Notes: generated from the sequence alone by a model not told the origin. 64,000 bases of DNA from CAZVYJ01 sp964631565 (GCA_964631565.1 CAZVYJ010000009.1:13981-77980), one strand, 5' to 3'; shown: positions 33,817-42,780, counted from the stretch's first letter. Translations and numbers: made by a program.

Positions 33817-33891
33817 ACTAGCCCAGAGTGCAAACGAGGGGTTATCTGCTGTTTTTTACTTAAATACCCCTCACTTACGTTCAGGGCTAGT
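33817..33891. repeat. REPIN-like inverted pair, 'ctagcc...gaac...gtgag' family
   Basis: Left copy ACTAGCCCAGAGTGCAAACG plus AGGGGTT (33817-33843), and right copy which read on the other strand is ACTAGCCCTGAACGTAAGTG plus AGGGGTA (33865-33891). They face each other across about 20 bases. The stem pairs CCC with GGG, where the copy near 6.6 kb pairs CCGC with GCGG. It fills most of the recG-hisI gap. Confidence 0.6.
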
Positions 33892-33913
33892 TTTGCGCCG
33901 TTTCTTTCTGCGT

Positions 33914-33942
33914 TTGACGTTGCGTCTTGCGGTAGTTAGCAT
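33914..33942 (+). promoter_or_regulatory. Sigma-70 promoter for hisI
   Basis: TTGACG (33914-33919, 5 of 6) and TAGCAT (33937-33942, 4 of 6) are exactly 17 bases apart. The predicted start near 33949 leaves a leader of about 48 bases with GGGAG before the hisI GTG. It probably also serves trkH and trkA. Confidence 0.65.
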
Positions 33943-33996
33943 GTTTGCTGATTTTACGCGGGCGATAATGCCCGGCACACGGCATGGGAGTGCAAT

Positions 33997-34398
33997 GTGA
34001 GCAAGTTAGAAGACAGCATCAAGGGTTTGAAGTACGATTCAGCCGGGCTTATCCCGGCCGTCTGCATAGACGCGAAGACGAAACAGGTTCTCATGGTCGC
34101 GTACATGAACGAGGCGTCGCTGCTGGACACGATAAAGACCGGCAAGACGCATTTCTGGTCTCGCAGCCGGCAGAAATACTGGATGAAAGGCGAATCGTCC
34201 GGCCATACGCAGGAAGTCAAGGCCATCTACACCGACTGCGACAAAGACACGCTGGTAATCGAAGTTACCCAGCATGGCGCCGCCTGCCACGAAGGCTACT
34301 ACTCATGCTTCTACCGCAAACTGAGCAAGGCCGGCGAATGGGAAGTAGTTGCGGAAAAGCTTTTCGACCCGGAAAAAATTTACAAAGACAAAAAATAG
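33997..34398 (+). CDS. hisI: Phosphoribosyl-AMP cyclohydrolase
   Basis: Third step of histidine synthesis, opening the adenine ring of phosphoribosyl-AMP. 133 residues, the single-function form without the HisE part. Family segments are LMVAYMNEASL, THFWSRSRQKYWMKGESSGH, and the metal sites DCDKDTLV and CHEGYYSCFYR, whose cysteines bind zinc. GTG start at 33997 with GGGAG six bases upstream. No other his gene is in the window; it is followed by potassium-transport genes. Confidence 0.95.
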   Translation: MSKLEDSIKGLKYDSAGLIPAVCIDAKTKQVLMVAYMNEASLLDTIKTGKTHFWSRSRQKYWMKGESSGHTQEVKAIYTDCDKDTLVIEVTQHGAACHEGYYSCFYRKLSKAGEWEVVAEKLFDPEKIYKDKK

Positions 34399-34440
34399 CC
34401 GCAAGGGATCAATAAGTTTCCGCCTGCCCGGGGAACATAT

Positions 34441-36363
34441 ATGGCAGAAATCGCAAGTCCAACCCGCAAGGAAGCTAAAAGGCGCATAACGATGTCGCTG
34501 GACATCATGCTGGCGATAACCGGCCTGGCCGCCATCGCCGCGCTGATACTGGACTACGGTTTCCGCCAGCCTCCGGTTCCAAAACATATTCTGCACGTCG
34601 TCCAGTCGGTAATTGTGCTGCTGTTCATCGGCGACCGGACGGCCAGGCTGCTGCTGGCGAAGCACAGGCTGACCTATCTGCGCGAGAACTGGATGGACTT
34701 CGCGTTGATTCTGCTGATAGTAGTCGGCGGATTCGCGGCGATACAGTTCCGCAGCGACATGGTGTCCGCCGGCGCGCTGTACATTTTCATCACGCAGGCG
34801 TACATACTGATAACCCTCATACTTCGCGGCGTCGGCGTAAATCTGCGGTTCGCCAGCAGCGGCATATCGCCGAGCCTGCTGCTTGTCGGCAGTTTCGCGG
34901 TGATCTGCCTCATCGGCTCGGGCCTGCTGATGCTGCCCGTAGCAACGCCAGTCGACAGCCCGATTACATACGACCAGGCGATTTTCACGGCTACAAGCGC
35001 CACGTGCGTAACCGGGCTTACAGTGCGTGACACCGGCGGCGACTTCACGCTGTTCGGCCAGGCCGTCATACTCATGATGATACAGGTCGGCGGCCTGGGC
35101 ATAATGTTGTTCGGCACGGTGCTGGCGATGCTGGTCGGCAAATCGCTGTCGATGCGGACAAACACAGCCATCGGCGAGATGCTTTCCACCGAGCAGGTGG
35201 GCAGGCTCGGGCGAATCGCCATGTTCGTCGTGGCGGTGACGTTCCTGCTGGAACTTATCGGCGCAATAATGTTCTACCCGATGTTCGCTGCGGCCCGCGA
35301 CGCCGCCGGCCAGCCGCTCTCCACTGCCGGCGCCATCTGGTACAGCGCATTCCACAGCGTGTCGAGTTTCTGCAACGCCGGCTTCTCGCTGTACAACGCG
35401 AACATGATGGAAGGCGTCGGCAAGTGGGCCGAACCGCTGCGGGACCACTGGCAGGTGTTCGGCGTGATGATGCCGCTGATTGTTCTCGGCGGATTGGGCT
35501 TCCCGGTGCTGCAGGACTGCGCGAAGTGGACGATTTCGTTCGCCAGGCGCGTCGCCGGGCGGCTTAAGGGCAGGCCGATTCTGCCTGATTACTCACAGAG
35601 AGTCCGTCTCTCGCTGCACAGCAAAATCGTGCTGACCACGACGGCGGCGCTGATAATCGTCGGAGCGGCCGTCCTTCTGGCGGTCGAGCCACGACCGATC
35701 GGCCGCAATGAAGACACCGATCCCCGGCGAATCGGCGGCAATCCGGTTAACAGCTACCAGCCGCGACCCATCGGCGACTGGGAAGGCATGGGCTGGCCGC
35801 AGCGGGCGCGCGAGGCGCTGTTCCAGTCGGTCAGCGCGCGGACGGCCGGCTTCAACACGATCGACATGGCGGAACTTTCCGACGCCGGCAAGTTGTGGAT
35901 GTGCGGGCTGATGAGCATCGGCGGCAGCCCGGCCGGCACTGCGGGCGGCATGAAAACCGTCACATTCGCCATGCTCATAGTCGCGACATACAGCGTGCTC
36001 CGCAAACGCGGCGAGGCGGAAGTGTTCAAGCGGTCCGTGCCCTCGCAGCTTATGCACCGGGCGGCGGCGATCGCGCTGATGTACATGGGCCTGGTCTGCG
36101 TGATAACTCTGCTGCTGTGCGTGTCGATGCGGAACGGCAGCGGGTGCAAATTCATCGACCTGATGTTCGAGTCGTGCAGCGCATGCGGAACGGTTGGCCT
36201 GTCCACCGGCGTCACCAGGAGCTTGACACTCTCGGGCAAACTAATCATTGTAGCCGGTATGTTCATCGGGCGAATCGGGCCGCTGACGCTTCTGCTTGCT
36301 CTGACAGCCGGCGTCAAGCCCGCAAGATACTCTTACCCGACTGAGCCGGTCGTAATAGGATAA
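34441..36363 (+). CDS. TrkH/KtrB-type potassium transporter with N-terminal extra helices
   Basis: A 640-residue membrane protein that moves K+ together with the TrkA/KtrA subunit encoded next. The four pore repeats are visible by their filter-like loops: ATSATCVTGLT, SVSSFCNAGFS, SVSARTAGFNT and SCSACGTVGLS, each with the filter Gly. Before them, residues about 15-135 contribute four extra membrane helices, including a basic stretch (DRTARLLLAKHRLTYLREN) as in voltage-sensor-like or two-pore relatives. A cytoplasmic loop of about 60 residues lies before the third filter. GGGGA precedes the ATG. Confidence 0.9.
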   Translation: MAEIASPTRKEAKRRITMSLDIMLAITGLAAIAALILDYGFRQPPVPKHILHVVQSVIVLLFIGDRTARLLLAKHRLTYLRENWMDFALILLIVVGGFAAIQFRSDMVSAGALYIFITQAYILITLILRGVGVNLRFASSGISPSLLLVGSFAVICLIGSGLLMLPVATPVDSPITYDQAIFTATSATCVTGLTVRDTGGDFTLFGQAVILMMIQVGGLGIMLFGTVLAMLVGKSLSMRTNTAIGEMLSTEQVGRLGRIAMFVVAVTFLLELIGAIMFYPMFAAARDAAGQPLSTAGAIWYSAFHSVSSFCNAGFSLYNANMMEGVGKWAEPLRDHWQVFGVMMPLIVLGGLGFPVLQDCAKWTISFARRVAGRLKGRPILPDYSQRVRLSLHSKIVLTTTAALIIVGAAVLLAVEPRPIGRNEDTDPRRIGGNPVNSYQPRPIGDWEGMGWPQRAREALFQSVSARTAGFNTIDMAELSDAGKLWMCGLMSIGGSPAGTAGGMKTVTFAMLIVATYSVLRKRGEAEVFKRSVPSQLMHRAAAIALMYMGLVCVITLLLCVSMRNGSGCKFIDLMFESCSACGTVGLSTGVTRSLTLSGKLIIVAGMFIGRIGPLTLLLALTAGVKPARYSYPTEPVVIG

Positions 36364-36367
36364 AAAC

Positions 36368-37054
36368 ATGGAACGCTACGCCATAATAGGACTGGGACGT
36401 TTCGGCTCGCGGCTGGCCACACTGCTGGTCGACGCCGGCGCCGAAGTTATCGCCATAGACAAACAACGCGAACTGGTCGAGGCCATGCGCGACCGCGTAA
36501 CGCTGGCGGTATGCCTCGACAGCACCGACGAGGAAGCCCTTCTCGCGCAGGGCATCGACAAGGTCGACGTAGCAATCGTCGGCATAGGCACAGCCTTCGA
36601 AGCCAGCGCGCTGACCACAGTCATACTCAAGCAGATAGGCGTGCCCCGCGTAATCGCAAGGGCCACCACATCGGTCAGGGCGCAGATACTTTCACGCATC
36701 GGGGCAGACGACATCGTGAACCCGGAGCAGGAATCGGCCGAACGGTGGCGGAACCGCCTGATGGCGCCGTCGATAATGGAACGGATAGAGCTGGCCGAGG
36801 GGTTCAGCCTGGTTCAGGTGGCGGCCCCGGAAAAATTCGCCGGCAAAACGCTGATGGAGCTGAACGTCCGCAACAAGTACAACGTCAACGTGGTGGCAAT
36901 CCGGAGAACCGTCGCCGAAAGCGACGAAGAAGGCATAAAGCGGACTCGACAGTTCGTTCTCAGCGTGCCGATGGCTGACACGAAAATAGAGTCCGGCGAC
37001 GTGCTGCTGATAATCGGCGACAATGAATCGATACGCAATTTCCCCGCGGCGTAA
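36368..37054 (+). CDS. Potassium-uptake regulatory subunit (TrkA/KtrA)
   Basis: A 228-residue cytoplasmic gating subunit. RCK_N Rossmann domain at about residues 1-135 with GLGRFGS, an acidic IDKQ at the end of the second strand and LDSTDEEAL, so it should bind nucleotide (NAD(H) or ATP/ADP). RCK_C domain at about 140-225 (EKFAGKTLMELNVRNKYNVNVVAIRR). It follows the transporter gene after four bases, with AGGA inside the trkH end as ribosome-binding site, and is closed by the terminator at 37081-37112. Confidence 0.92.
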   Translation: MERYAIIGLGRFGSRLATLLVDAGAEVIAIDKQRELVEAMRDRVTLAVCLDSTDEEALLAQGIDKVDVAIVGIGTAFEASALTTVILKQIGVPRVIARATTSVRAQILSRIGADDIVNPEQESAERWRNRLMAPSIMERIELAEGFSLVQVAAPEKFAGKTLMELNVRNKYNVNVVAIRRTVAESDEEGIKRTRQFVLSVPMADTKIESGDVLLIIGDNESIRNFPAA

Positions 37055-37080
37055 GTTCGCAACCATCGTAAACAGAATAA

Positions 37081-37112
37081 AAAGCCCACCTATCAGGGGT
37101 GGGCTTTTTATT
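37081..37112. terminator. Intrinsic terminator, bidirectional
   Basis: AAAGCCCACC (37081-37090) pairs with GGTGGGCTTT (37098-37107), and TTATTTTC follows. Preceding A-rich sequence gives a T-run on the other strand, so it can also end the leftward rpiB transcript. It lies between trkA and rpiB. Confidence 0.88.
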
Positions 37113-37137
37113 TTCGATATATACAGGATCGCCCCGC

Positions 37138-37632
37138 TTATCTTCCGTTGTCGGTCAGACCGTTGAAATCGTCGAAGTCGGCAGGGTTTTTGTTCTGCTC
37201 GATCCATCCTATTTTGCGGACTCGGCGTTCGTGCCGCCCGCCGCCGTCGAACTCGGTCGTCAGCCAGCTCGACACGATTCTTCGCATCAGTTCTTCGCCC
37301 AGCACGTCGCTGGCAAGGCAGAGAATATTCGCGTTGTTGTGTCTGCGGGAAAGCTGGGCGGTCAGTTCGTCGTGGCAGAGGGCAGCCCGGGCGCCGCAAA
37401 CCTTGTTGGCGCAGATTGTCATGCCGATGCCGCTTCCGCAGATCAGTATGGCCCTGTCAACCTTGCCGCCCGTGACAGCCATCGCGACAGGATATGCAAT
37501 GTCCGGGTAGTCGCAGCTCTTGGAGCTGTTTGTGCCCATGTCAATAACTTCGTGTCCCTGCTCATTGAGAAGGACAGTTATCTTTTCCTTAAAACTGTGT
37601 CCTCGATGGTCCGCGCCGACAGCGATTCTCAT
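37138..37632 (-). CDS. rpiB: Ribose-5-phosphate isomerase B
   Basis: Interconverts ribose 5-phosphate and ribulose 5-phosphate. 164 residues. Family marks: GADHRGH at residues 7-13, the active-site Cys in CGSGIGM, and NNANILCLASDVLG. The C-terminus is about 15 residues longer than the E. coli enzyme. It lies 18 bases downstream of the TsaC-phosphatase fusion gene; in Bacillus the separate counterparts ywlC, ywlE and ywlF(rpiB) are also neighbours, which supports both calls. Confidence 0.94.
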   Translation of the reverse strand: MRIAVGADHRGHSFKEKITVLLNEQGHEVIDMGTNSSKSCDYPDIAYPVAMAVTGGKVDRAILICGSGIGMTICANKVCGARAALCHDELTAQLSRRHNNANILCLASDVLGEELMRRIVSSWLTTEFDGGGRHERRVRKIGWIEQNKNPADFDDFNGLTDNGR

Positions 37633-37650
37633 TTTTCGATCCCGTTTAAC

Positions 37651-38754
37651 CTATTTAAGAACAGACTTAAGAGCCTGCTGTATTTTAAGAGCGGTTTTTT
37701 CATAAACTTCCGCTCCTCCGCCGATGGGGTCCGGAATGTCGCCGCTTGATGCCAGTGTTCTGACTTTTCCGACTGCTGAAGGCAACATTTGACGAACCGC
37801 TTCGACATGGAAATCCGTCATGCAGAATACCACATCTGCATCATTTATCAATTCTGTTGTCAATTTTCGGCTGCGGTGGCGGGAAATATCCGCACCAAGC
37901 GATTTCGCCGCTAAAATCGCTTCGGGCGTGGCTTTATTGCCGTCTGCGGCGAAAATTCCGGCAGAAATAATGTCAATACCGTAATTCCGCAGATCGCCGG
38001 CGCTGCACCCGAACTTTTCCGCAAAATATTTTTTCGCCAGGCCGGCCGCCATGGGGCTTCGACAAGTATTGCCCGTGCATACGAATACGATTTTCCGCCT
38101 CAGCAGCCTCCTGATTGTACGCTCGCAGTAAACGCCCGAGCGGACAAGCTTCCAGCCGCCCTCTTCGAAGCTGACAATCGTACTGTCCTTGCCGAATTCC
38201 GTCGCCCCGGTGTCTATGAGCAGGTCGATCCGGCCGTTGAGGTATCTGATGACATCATCGGCGTTGCGAGGGGATTTTTTTCCGGCCGGGTTCGCGCTGG
38301 GCGCCACGACCGGCCCGCCGGCGGCAGCCAGCATTCTCTCGCACAGCAGGCCGCGCGGGCATCGCAGCCCTATCGTGTCATCCGAGCAGAGCACGTCGTA
38401 CAAACCGGCCTGCTGAAGCTTCCGGTCGGCCAGCTTTCCGCCGGTCGGCAGAATGATGGTGACCGGACCCGGCCAGGTCTTGGCCATAAGCCGGGCGGCA
38501 TCTTCAGGAATCTCCCGAACGAACATCGACACGTCCCGCGCCGAGGCGATATGAACGCTGAAAGGCCCCTTCGGGCGGGATTTCACCCGGCGAAGGCGTT
38601 CGATGGCCCCTTCGTGCGAGGCAAGAGCGGCTATGCCGTAAACCGTCTCGGTGGCGAATCCCACAAGCTTGCCGGCCCGCAAGGCTTCTGCGCCGGCCGC
38701 GGCGGCCGCGACGACTTCAGACTCCGTTCCGGGTTTTATGACCTTCGTTTCCAT
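37651..38754 (-). CDS. Fusion of TsaC/Sua5-type threonylcarbamoyl-AMP synthase and arginine-phosphatase-type LMW phosphatase
   Basis: A 367-residue fusion. Residues about 1-215: TsaC/YwlC domain, which makes threonylcarbamoyl-adenylate for the t6A modification of tRNA (GFATETVYGIAA, KSRPKGPFSVHI, PGPVTIILP, SANPAG, STIVSF). Residues about 220-367: low-molecular-weight phosphatase with CTGNTCRS (Cys226 nucleophile, Arg232) and the C-terminal Asp in DIPDPIGG. Thr at position five of the loop (Thr230) is the mark of protein-arginine phosphatases such as YwlE. The ATG at 38754 is preferred; the frame extends to a GTG at 38835 overlapping the upstream gene. Confidence 0.88.
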   Translation of the reverse strand: METKVIKPGTESEVVAAAAAGAEALRAGKLVGFATETVYGIAALASHEGAIERLRRVKSRPKGPFSVHIASARDVSMFVREIPEDAARLMAKTWPGPVTIILPTGGKLADRKLQQAGLYDVLCSDDTIGLRCPRGLLCERMLAAAGGPVVAPSANPAGKKSPRNADDVIRYLNGRIDLLIDTGATEFGKDSTIVSFEEGGWKLVRSGVYCERTIRRLLRRKIVFVCTGNTCRSPMAAGLAKKYFAEKFGCSAGDLRNYGIDIISAGIFAADGNKATPEAILAAKSLGADISRHRSRKLTTELINDADVVFCMTDFHVEAVRQMLPSAVGKVRTLASSGDIPDPIGGGAEVYEKTALKIQQALKSVLK

Positions 38755-38828
38755 ACCGTTCTGCAAGAGCAATTTATTATCCCAACTGAACCGAGGCAGT
38801 TCAAGGTGAACCGGCGGCAAGGCCGTGC

Positions 38829-40895
38829 TTACCACTTTGTCAGCAGGTTTGCAGCCTCGGCCGACAGCGGAGATTCCGGGTAATCCACGGTTATTTTTTT
38901 GAGCATTTCGGTGCTCTTTTCCTTTCGGCCGAGCTTTCGATACGACCTGGCGGCAATCATCAGCAGTTCCGCGGCATAATCGGACCGCGGATTGACCCGT
39001 ACAAGCGTCTCGGCCTCGATTACGGCGGCGATGTTGCGGCCGCGGGCGAAAAGCTGCCTGGCCTTCAGCAGCGACCAGTAGCCTTCGAGCTTGTCAGTCG
39101 GTATCGCCGCCGCCCAGCTGGCGAGATACTCGTCGGCGGAGGCGTATTCCCGGCGGCGGGTGAAATCCTCGATGCTGCGGGCGAAATTGCCGCGATGGAA
39201 CTCCGCCCCGCCGGCTGCGGTGTCGAACTGCATGCCGGCCTGCTCGTAGGAGTTCTTCGCCTTGTCATAGTCGCCCTCGGCCCGCCGGACGTCGCCGATG
39301 CCGATAAGTCCGAGGCGAATCACATGCTTGTCGACCCGCCCCGGATAATTCTCCACGACGTCGCTGAAAATGCTCCCGGCACGTTTCGTGTCGCCCAGTT
39401 CATCGACAGCAATCTGTCCGGCATAAAGAAGCGCCTTGGCGGAAATATACGGCGCCTTGGCGAGGGCGGCGAGTTTCAGCATCGCCTCGACGGCCTGCTC
39501 GGGCCTGCCGGAATTGACAAGCGAGGGAGCATAAATCAGTCCGACGCGCCTTATATCGACATCGTCCGCGCTGCTGCGGAGAACAAACGCATTGCCGGCC
39601 TTCAGCAGTTCTTCGTTCATCGCCGCGCAGTCGAACAGAACCACCGCGTTGGCATTGGCCTCGGGAGAAAGTTTCGCGAAATCGTATTTCGCCGCGATGC
39701 CTGCGTGCATGGCGTTGCTGTCGATATCCCGGTTTATGACGCAGTCCCACGGACGGGCGACGACAATAACATTTGTGCACGTCAGTTCCCCGACACGGGT
39801 TTTTGCAGAGAGTTTCACGGTGTACCGCCCATCGGCGAGATAAACATGCTCGACCTTTTCGCCGGGAGCGGTCTGCCCGTCGCCAAAGTCCCACTGCCAC
39901 TGCAGCTCGCCGGCAGTCTTGCCGACAATGTCGGCGGCGAACGTGAAACGCTGGGTGTAGCGGTCGCCGATGAATGTTTCGCCCGCATGGGTCGGCGTGA
40001 AATCCACCGACAGCGTTTTGCCGTACTGCTCCGCCGGCCCGAAGCTCGCCTGAATCACCGGCGCGAAGCTGTTGGCGGCAATCGGCCAGATGCGGTCGTC
40101 CCCCGGGGACTTCCACGCCGCGACCGCTATTGGATCGCCGTTATTGGTCACGTGCATGTATGTAAGCTTGTGCAGGCCGGACTTGAGCTGAACTTTGTTC
40201 TGCTTCACCGGAGTATTCTGCGGCCAGTGCGCCCCGCCGTTGTCCACCACCAGCTTGTCGTCTATCAGCAGAAACGACGCGTTCATGCTCGACGAGCAGA
40301 ACACATAATCTCCGTCGGCCGGCGCAAAAAACCACGCCGTGTAAAGCGCAGCCAGCGAGGCTTCCGGCCCGAAGGGGTTATGGCCGAGGAATATGTTTTC
40401 GCGGAAGTCCCGCCCGAACAGCTGTTTTTCGGCGGCGAAAATCTTTTCCGCATCTTCGAGCTTTCCCGGAGGCTGACCCTGGAACTTCCACATCTCAAGC
40501 AGCACGCCGCGTTTTATTTCCAGAGGCCTGGCCGGTCTGGCATTCGGGTTGCCGTAATAGACATGATATTTCCGCACGCCGTCGCGAACGGCGAACGCAA
40601 CTTTCGCCGTGTCGCCCGGGCCGGTCATGAGAACCCGCGACGGCATGACATCGCCGTTGGCGGCTACCACGCATATATCGCTGCCGTCCGGTTTTATATG
40701 GCCGCCGGTCGGCATGGTGAAGACGGCTACGTCATCGCCGCCGAAATTGGTCGGCTTTGTTTCAGGAATTGTCACTTCCCTGCGGAACGGCCACTCGTAT
40801 TTCCACCATCCCGCAGCCGACGCGTCGGACGCCAGGCAAAACAATGCCGCAGCCGTTACAATCATATGAATTGTTTTTCCCGACGCAGTAGTCAT
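38829..40895 (-). CDS. Exported DUF2341 / PA14-like / PKD / TPR protein
   Basis: A 688-residue protein with signal peptide (about residues 8-27, ending ASA). Modules in order: DUF2341-like sandwich (WPFRREVTI, then YHVYYGNPNA); a PA14-like region (AWFFAPADGDYVFCSSS, LLIDDKLVVDNGG); a PKD domain (WQWDFGDGQTAPG, VEHVYLADGRYTVKLSA); and a long tetratricopeptide-type helical C-terminus (AVEAMLKLAALAKAPYISAKAL, DYDKAKNSYEQAGMQFD, YRKLGRKEKSTEMLKKI). GGAG supports the ATG at 40895; the longer frame runs into the HAD gene on the other strand. Probably a cell-envelope scaffold that binds ligands; function unknown. Confidence 0.8.
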   Translation of the reverse strand: MTTASGKTIHMIVTAAALFCLASDASAAGWWKYEWPFRREVTIPETKPTNFGGDDVAVFTMPTGGHIKPDGSDICVVAANGDVMPSRVLMTGPGDTAKVAFAVRDGVRKYHVYYGNPNARPARPLEIKRGVLLEMWKFQGQPPGKLEDAEKIFAAEKQLFGRDFRENIFLGHNPFGPEASLAALYTAWFFAPADGDYVFCSSSMNASFLLIDDKLVVDNGGAHWPQNTPVKQNKVQLKSGLHKLTYMHVTNNGDPIAVAAWKSPGDDRIWPIAANSFAPVIQASFGPAEQYGKTLSVDFTPTHAGETFIGDRYTQRFTFAADIVGKTAGELQWQWDFGDGQTAPGEKVEHVYLADGRYTVKLSAKTRVGELTCTNVIVVARPWDCVINRDIDSNAMHAGIAAKYDFAKLSPEANANAVVLFDCAAMNEELLKAGNAFVLRSSADDVDIRRVGLIYAPSLVNSGRPEQAVEAMLKLAALAKAPYISAKALLYAGQIAVDELGDTKRAGSIFSDVVENYPGRVDKHVIRLGLIGIGDVRRAEGDYDKAKNSYEQAGMQFDTAAGGAEFHRGNFARSIEDFTRRREYASADEYLASWAAAIPTDKLEGYWSLLKARQLFARGRNIAAVIEAETLVRVNPRSDYAAELLMIAARSYRKLGRKEKSTEMLKKITVDYPESPLSAEAANLLTKW

Positions 40896-40982
40896 GACAA
40901 ACTCCGATTCTATATTGGCATAACGCGGCTTGTCGCGGTTAAATTGCCGCATAACGGAACTGCAAATGAAGCCCAATGTCCC

Positions 40983-41561
40983 ATGAAACGGTTTGACGGC
41001 ATAATTTTCGACATGGACGGCACGCTGATCGAGTCGCTGCTGGACTTCGCGGCAATCCGCCGGCACCTTGGGATATCCGACGACACCGGCATAATCGAGG
41101 GTATCGACGCCATGCCGCCCGACAAGCGCACCGCCGCGGCCGACTGGCTGCTCGAGCAGGAAATGACAGCCGTTCAGAACGCAACGCTGCTGCCCGGCGT
41201 GCATGATTTGCTGGCCGCCTGCAGGAAGGCCGGCCTGAAAACCGCCCTGCTCACGCGCAACGCGCGGCAGGTTATGGAAACGGTCATCGAAAAATTCCGC
41301 CTGACATTCGACCTCGCATGGTCGCGGGAAAAAGGCCCGATAAAGCCCGAGCCCGACGGCGTGCTGAGGGCGTGCAGGGACATGGGAATTAAACCGCAGC
41401 GAACCGTCTGTGTGGGCGACTTCAAATACGATATAATCGCCGCCAACGCTGCCGGCGCGACGAGCATACTGCTGGCGAGGCGTGACCGGCCCGATTTCGC
41501 CGACGACGCCGACTACGTGGTGGCCGACCTGGCGGAACTGTACGAAATACTGGGAATCTGA
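40983..41561 (+). CDS. HAD-superfamily phosphatase
   Basis: A 192-residue haloacid-dehalogenase-type hydrolase close to phosphoglycolate phosphatases. Motif I is FDMDGTL (residues 9-15) with both catalytic Asp, motif II is LLTRN, motif III a Lys in PIKPEPDG, and motif IV VGDFKYD. The cap is the small helical type. Substrate unknown. The stop codon is directly followed by the ATG of the ABC permease gene, so it heads the operon 40983-48003. Divergent from the PKD/TPR gene. Confidence 0.9.
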   Translation: MKRFDGIIFDMDGTLIESLLDFAAIRRHLGISDDTGIIEGIDAMPPDKRTAAADWLLEQEMTAVQNATLLPGVHDLLAACRKAGLKTALLTRNARQVMETVIEKFRLTFDLAWSREKGPIKPEPDGVLRACRDMGIKPQRTVCVGDFKYDIIAANAAGATSILLARRDRPDFADDADYVVADLAELYEILGI

Positions 41562-42773
41562 ATGGCTTATCTACCCCTGGCAAACATTCTGCATCACAAG
41601 CTGAGAAGCACGCTCAGCGCGGTGGGCATCGGCATCGGCATCTGCATGCTGGTGACGCTGTCCGGCCTGGCGCGAGGCAGCCTGAACGAAGTCGCCGACC
41701 GATGGGAAGCCGTGGACGCCGACCTGATTCTGTTTCCCGGCGGACTGGGCGAAAACCTCATCACGCTCAGCGGCATCGGCCTGCCGGACAGGGTCGCAGA
41801 AGACGCGATAAAAAAACACGGCGATATCGTGCAGCGGGTTACGCCGGTTTTTCTGTGGAACGTGAAGCTCGCCGGGCAGAACCATCTGGCAGCCGGCGTC
41901 GACCCGGAGCAGTGGCACACGCTGACCGGCGGCAGAAAGTTGCAAGAAGGCAGGCTCTTCGACCCGGAAAACGGATTCTCGAAATGGATCGAGTCGAAGC
42001 TGCTGGCCGCCGGCCATTCGGACGAAGTCATGGATATCACCAGGGCTGATCTTTCCGACCCGGCACATAACGGCCTGGAGCTGGTTATCGACAGCCGCCT
42101 CGCAGCAGCGGGCAATCTGAAAGTCGGAGACACGGTGAATACGGCAAATCACAAATGGCGGATTGTCGGCATCGTCCCGGACGGCGGCATGGCGCGGGTT
42201 TTCATGCCGCGGCGGACTGCGCAGTTCCTGTTCGGCAGCGGCGACATAACCAAGAGCACGGTGATGTTCGTCAAGCTGCACAAGGGCGCCGACGCCGATG
42301 CAGCCGCCAGGACGCTCTCCAACCAGCGGCAGGAGGCGATACAGCTGCGACAGTACCGCGACATGCTGCAGGAAAAATTCAGCATGATGTTCCGCTACGT
42401 CGACGCCGTGAACGCCGTCGCGCTTATCATCGCGTTCCTGTTCATCATGATCACGCTTTACACCATAGTCCTGCAGCAGACACGTGAGATAGCGATACTC
42501 AAATCGTTCGGCGCGTCGAACAGCCTGATACTTCGCCAGGTGATGGCCGAGTCGGCCATTCTCACCGCAGCAGGATCGGTGCTGGGCATCGCGATGAGCT
42601 TCGCCGCGGCGTGGATAATCCAGACATTCCGGCCGCTGCTCACAGTGAGCATAACGCCCCAGTGGCTGGCAATCGCCGTAGTGGCCGCCGCTGCCGGCGC
42701 AGCCCTGAGCGCAATCTACCCCGCATACCGGGCGACGCGGGTCGACATGGTTTCGGCCCTGACACTGGAGTAA
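41562..42773 (+). CDS. MacB/FtsX-type ABC transporter permease
   Basis: A 403-residue membrane protein with the layout of the MacB/LolCE/DevC group: first membrane helix at about residues 16-36 (STLSAVGIGIGICMLVTLSG), a periplasmic MacB_PCD domain of about 240 residues, then three C-terminal helices (VALIIAFLFIMITLYTIVL, a second near residue 330 and a third near 370). The motif before helix three (REIAILKSFGASNSLILRQVMAES) is typical of FtsX. It pairs with the ATPase gene eight bases downstream. Likely works on the envelope: lipoprotein release, drug or peptide export. Confidence 0.9.
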   Translation: MAYLPLANILHHKLRSTLSAVGIGIGICMLVTLSGLARGSLNEVADRWEAVDADLILFPGGLGENLITLSGIGLPDRVAEDAIKKHGDIVQRVTPVFLWNVKLAGQNHLAAGVDPEQWHTLTGGRKLQEGRLFDPENGFSKWIESKLLAAGHSDEVMDITRADLSDPAHNGLELVIDSRLAAAGNLKVGDTVNTANHKWRIVGIVPDGGMARVFMPRRTAQFLFGSGDITKSTVMFVKLHKGADADAAARTLSNQRQEAIQLRQYRDMLQEKFSMMFRYVDAVNAVALIIAFLFIMITLYTIVLQQTREIAILKSFGASNSLILRQVMAESAILTAAGSVLGIAMSFAAAWIIQTFRPLLTVSITPQWLAIAVVAAAAGAALSAIYPAYRATRVDMVSALTLE

Positions 42774-42780
42774 CCGGCAC

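Noticed and set aside
39195..40982. N-terminal extension of the HAD phosphatase frame to 39195
   Set aside because: The extension is the complement of the PKD/TPR gene. The HAD fold starts cleanly at the ATG at 40983.
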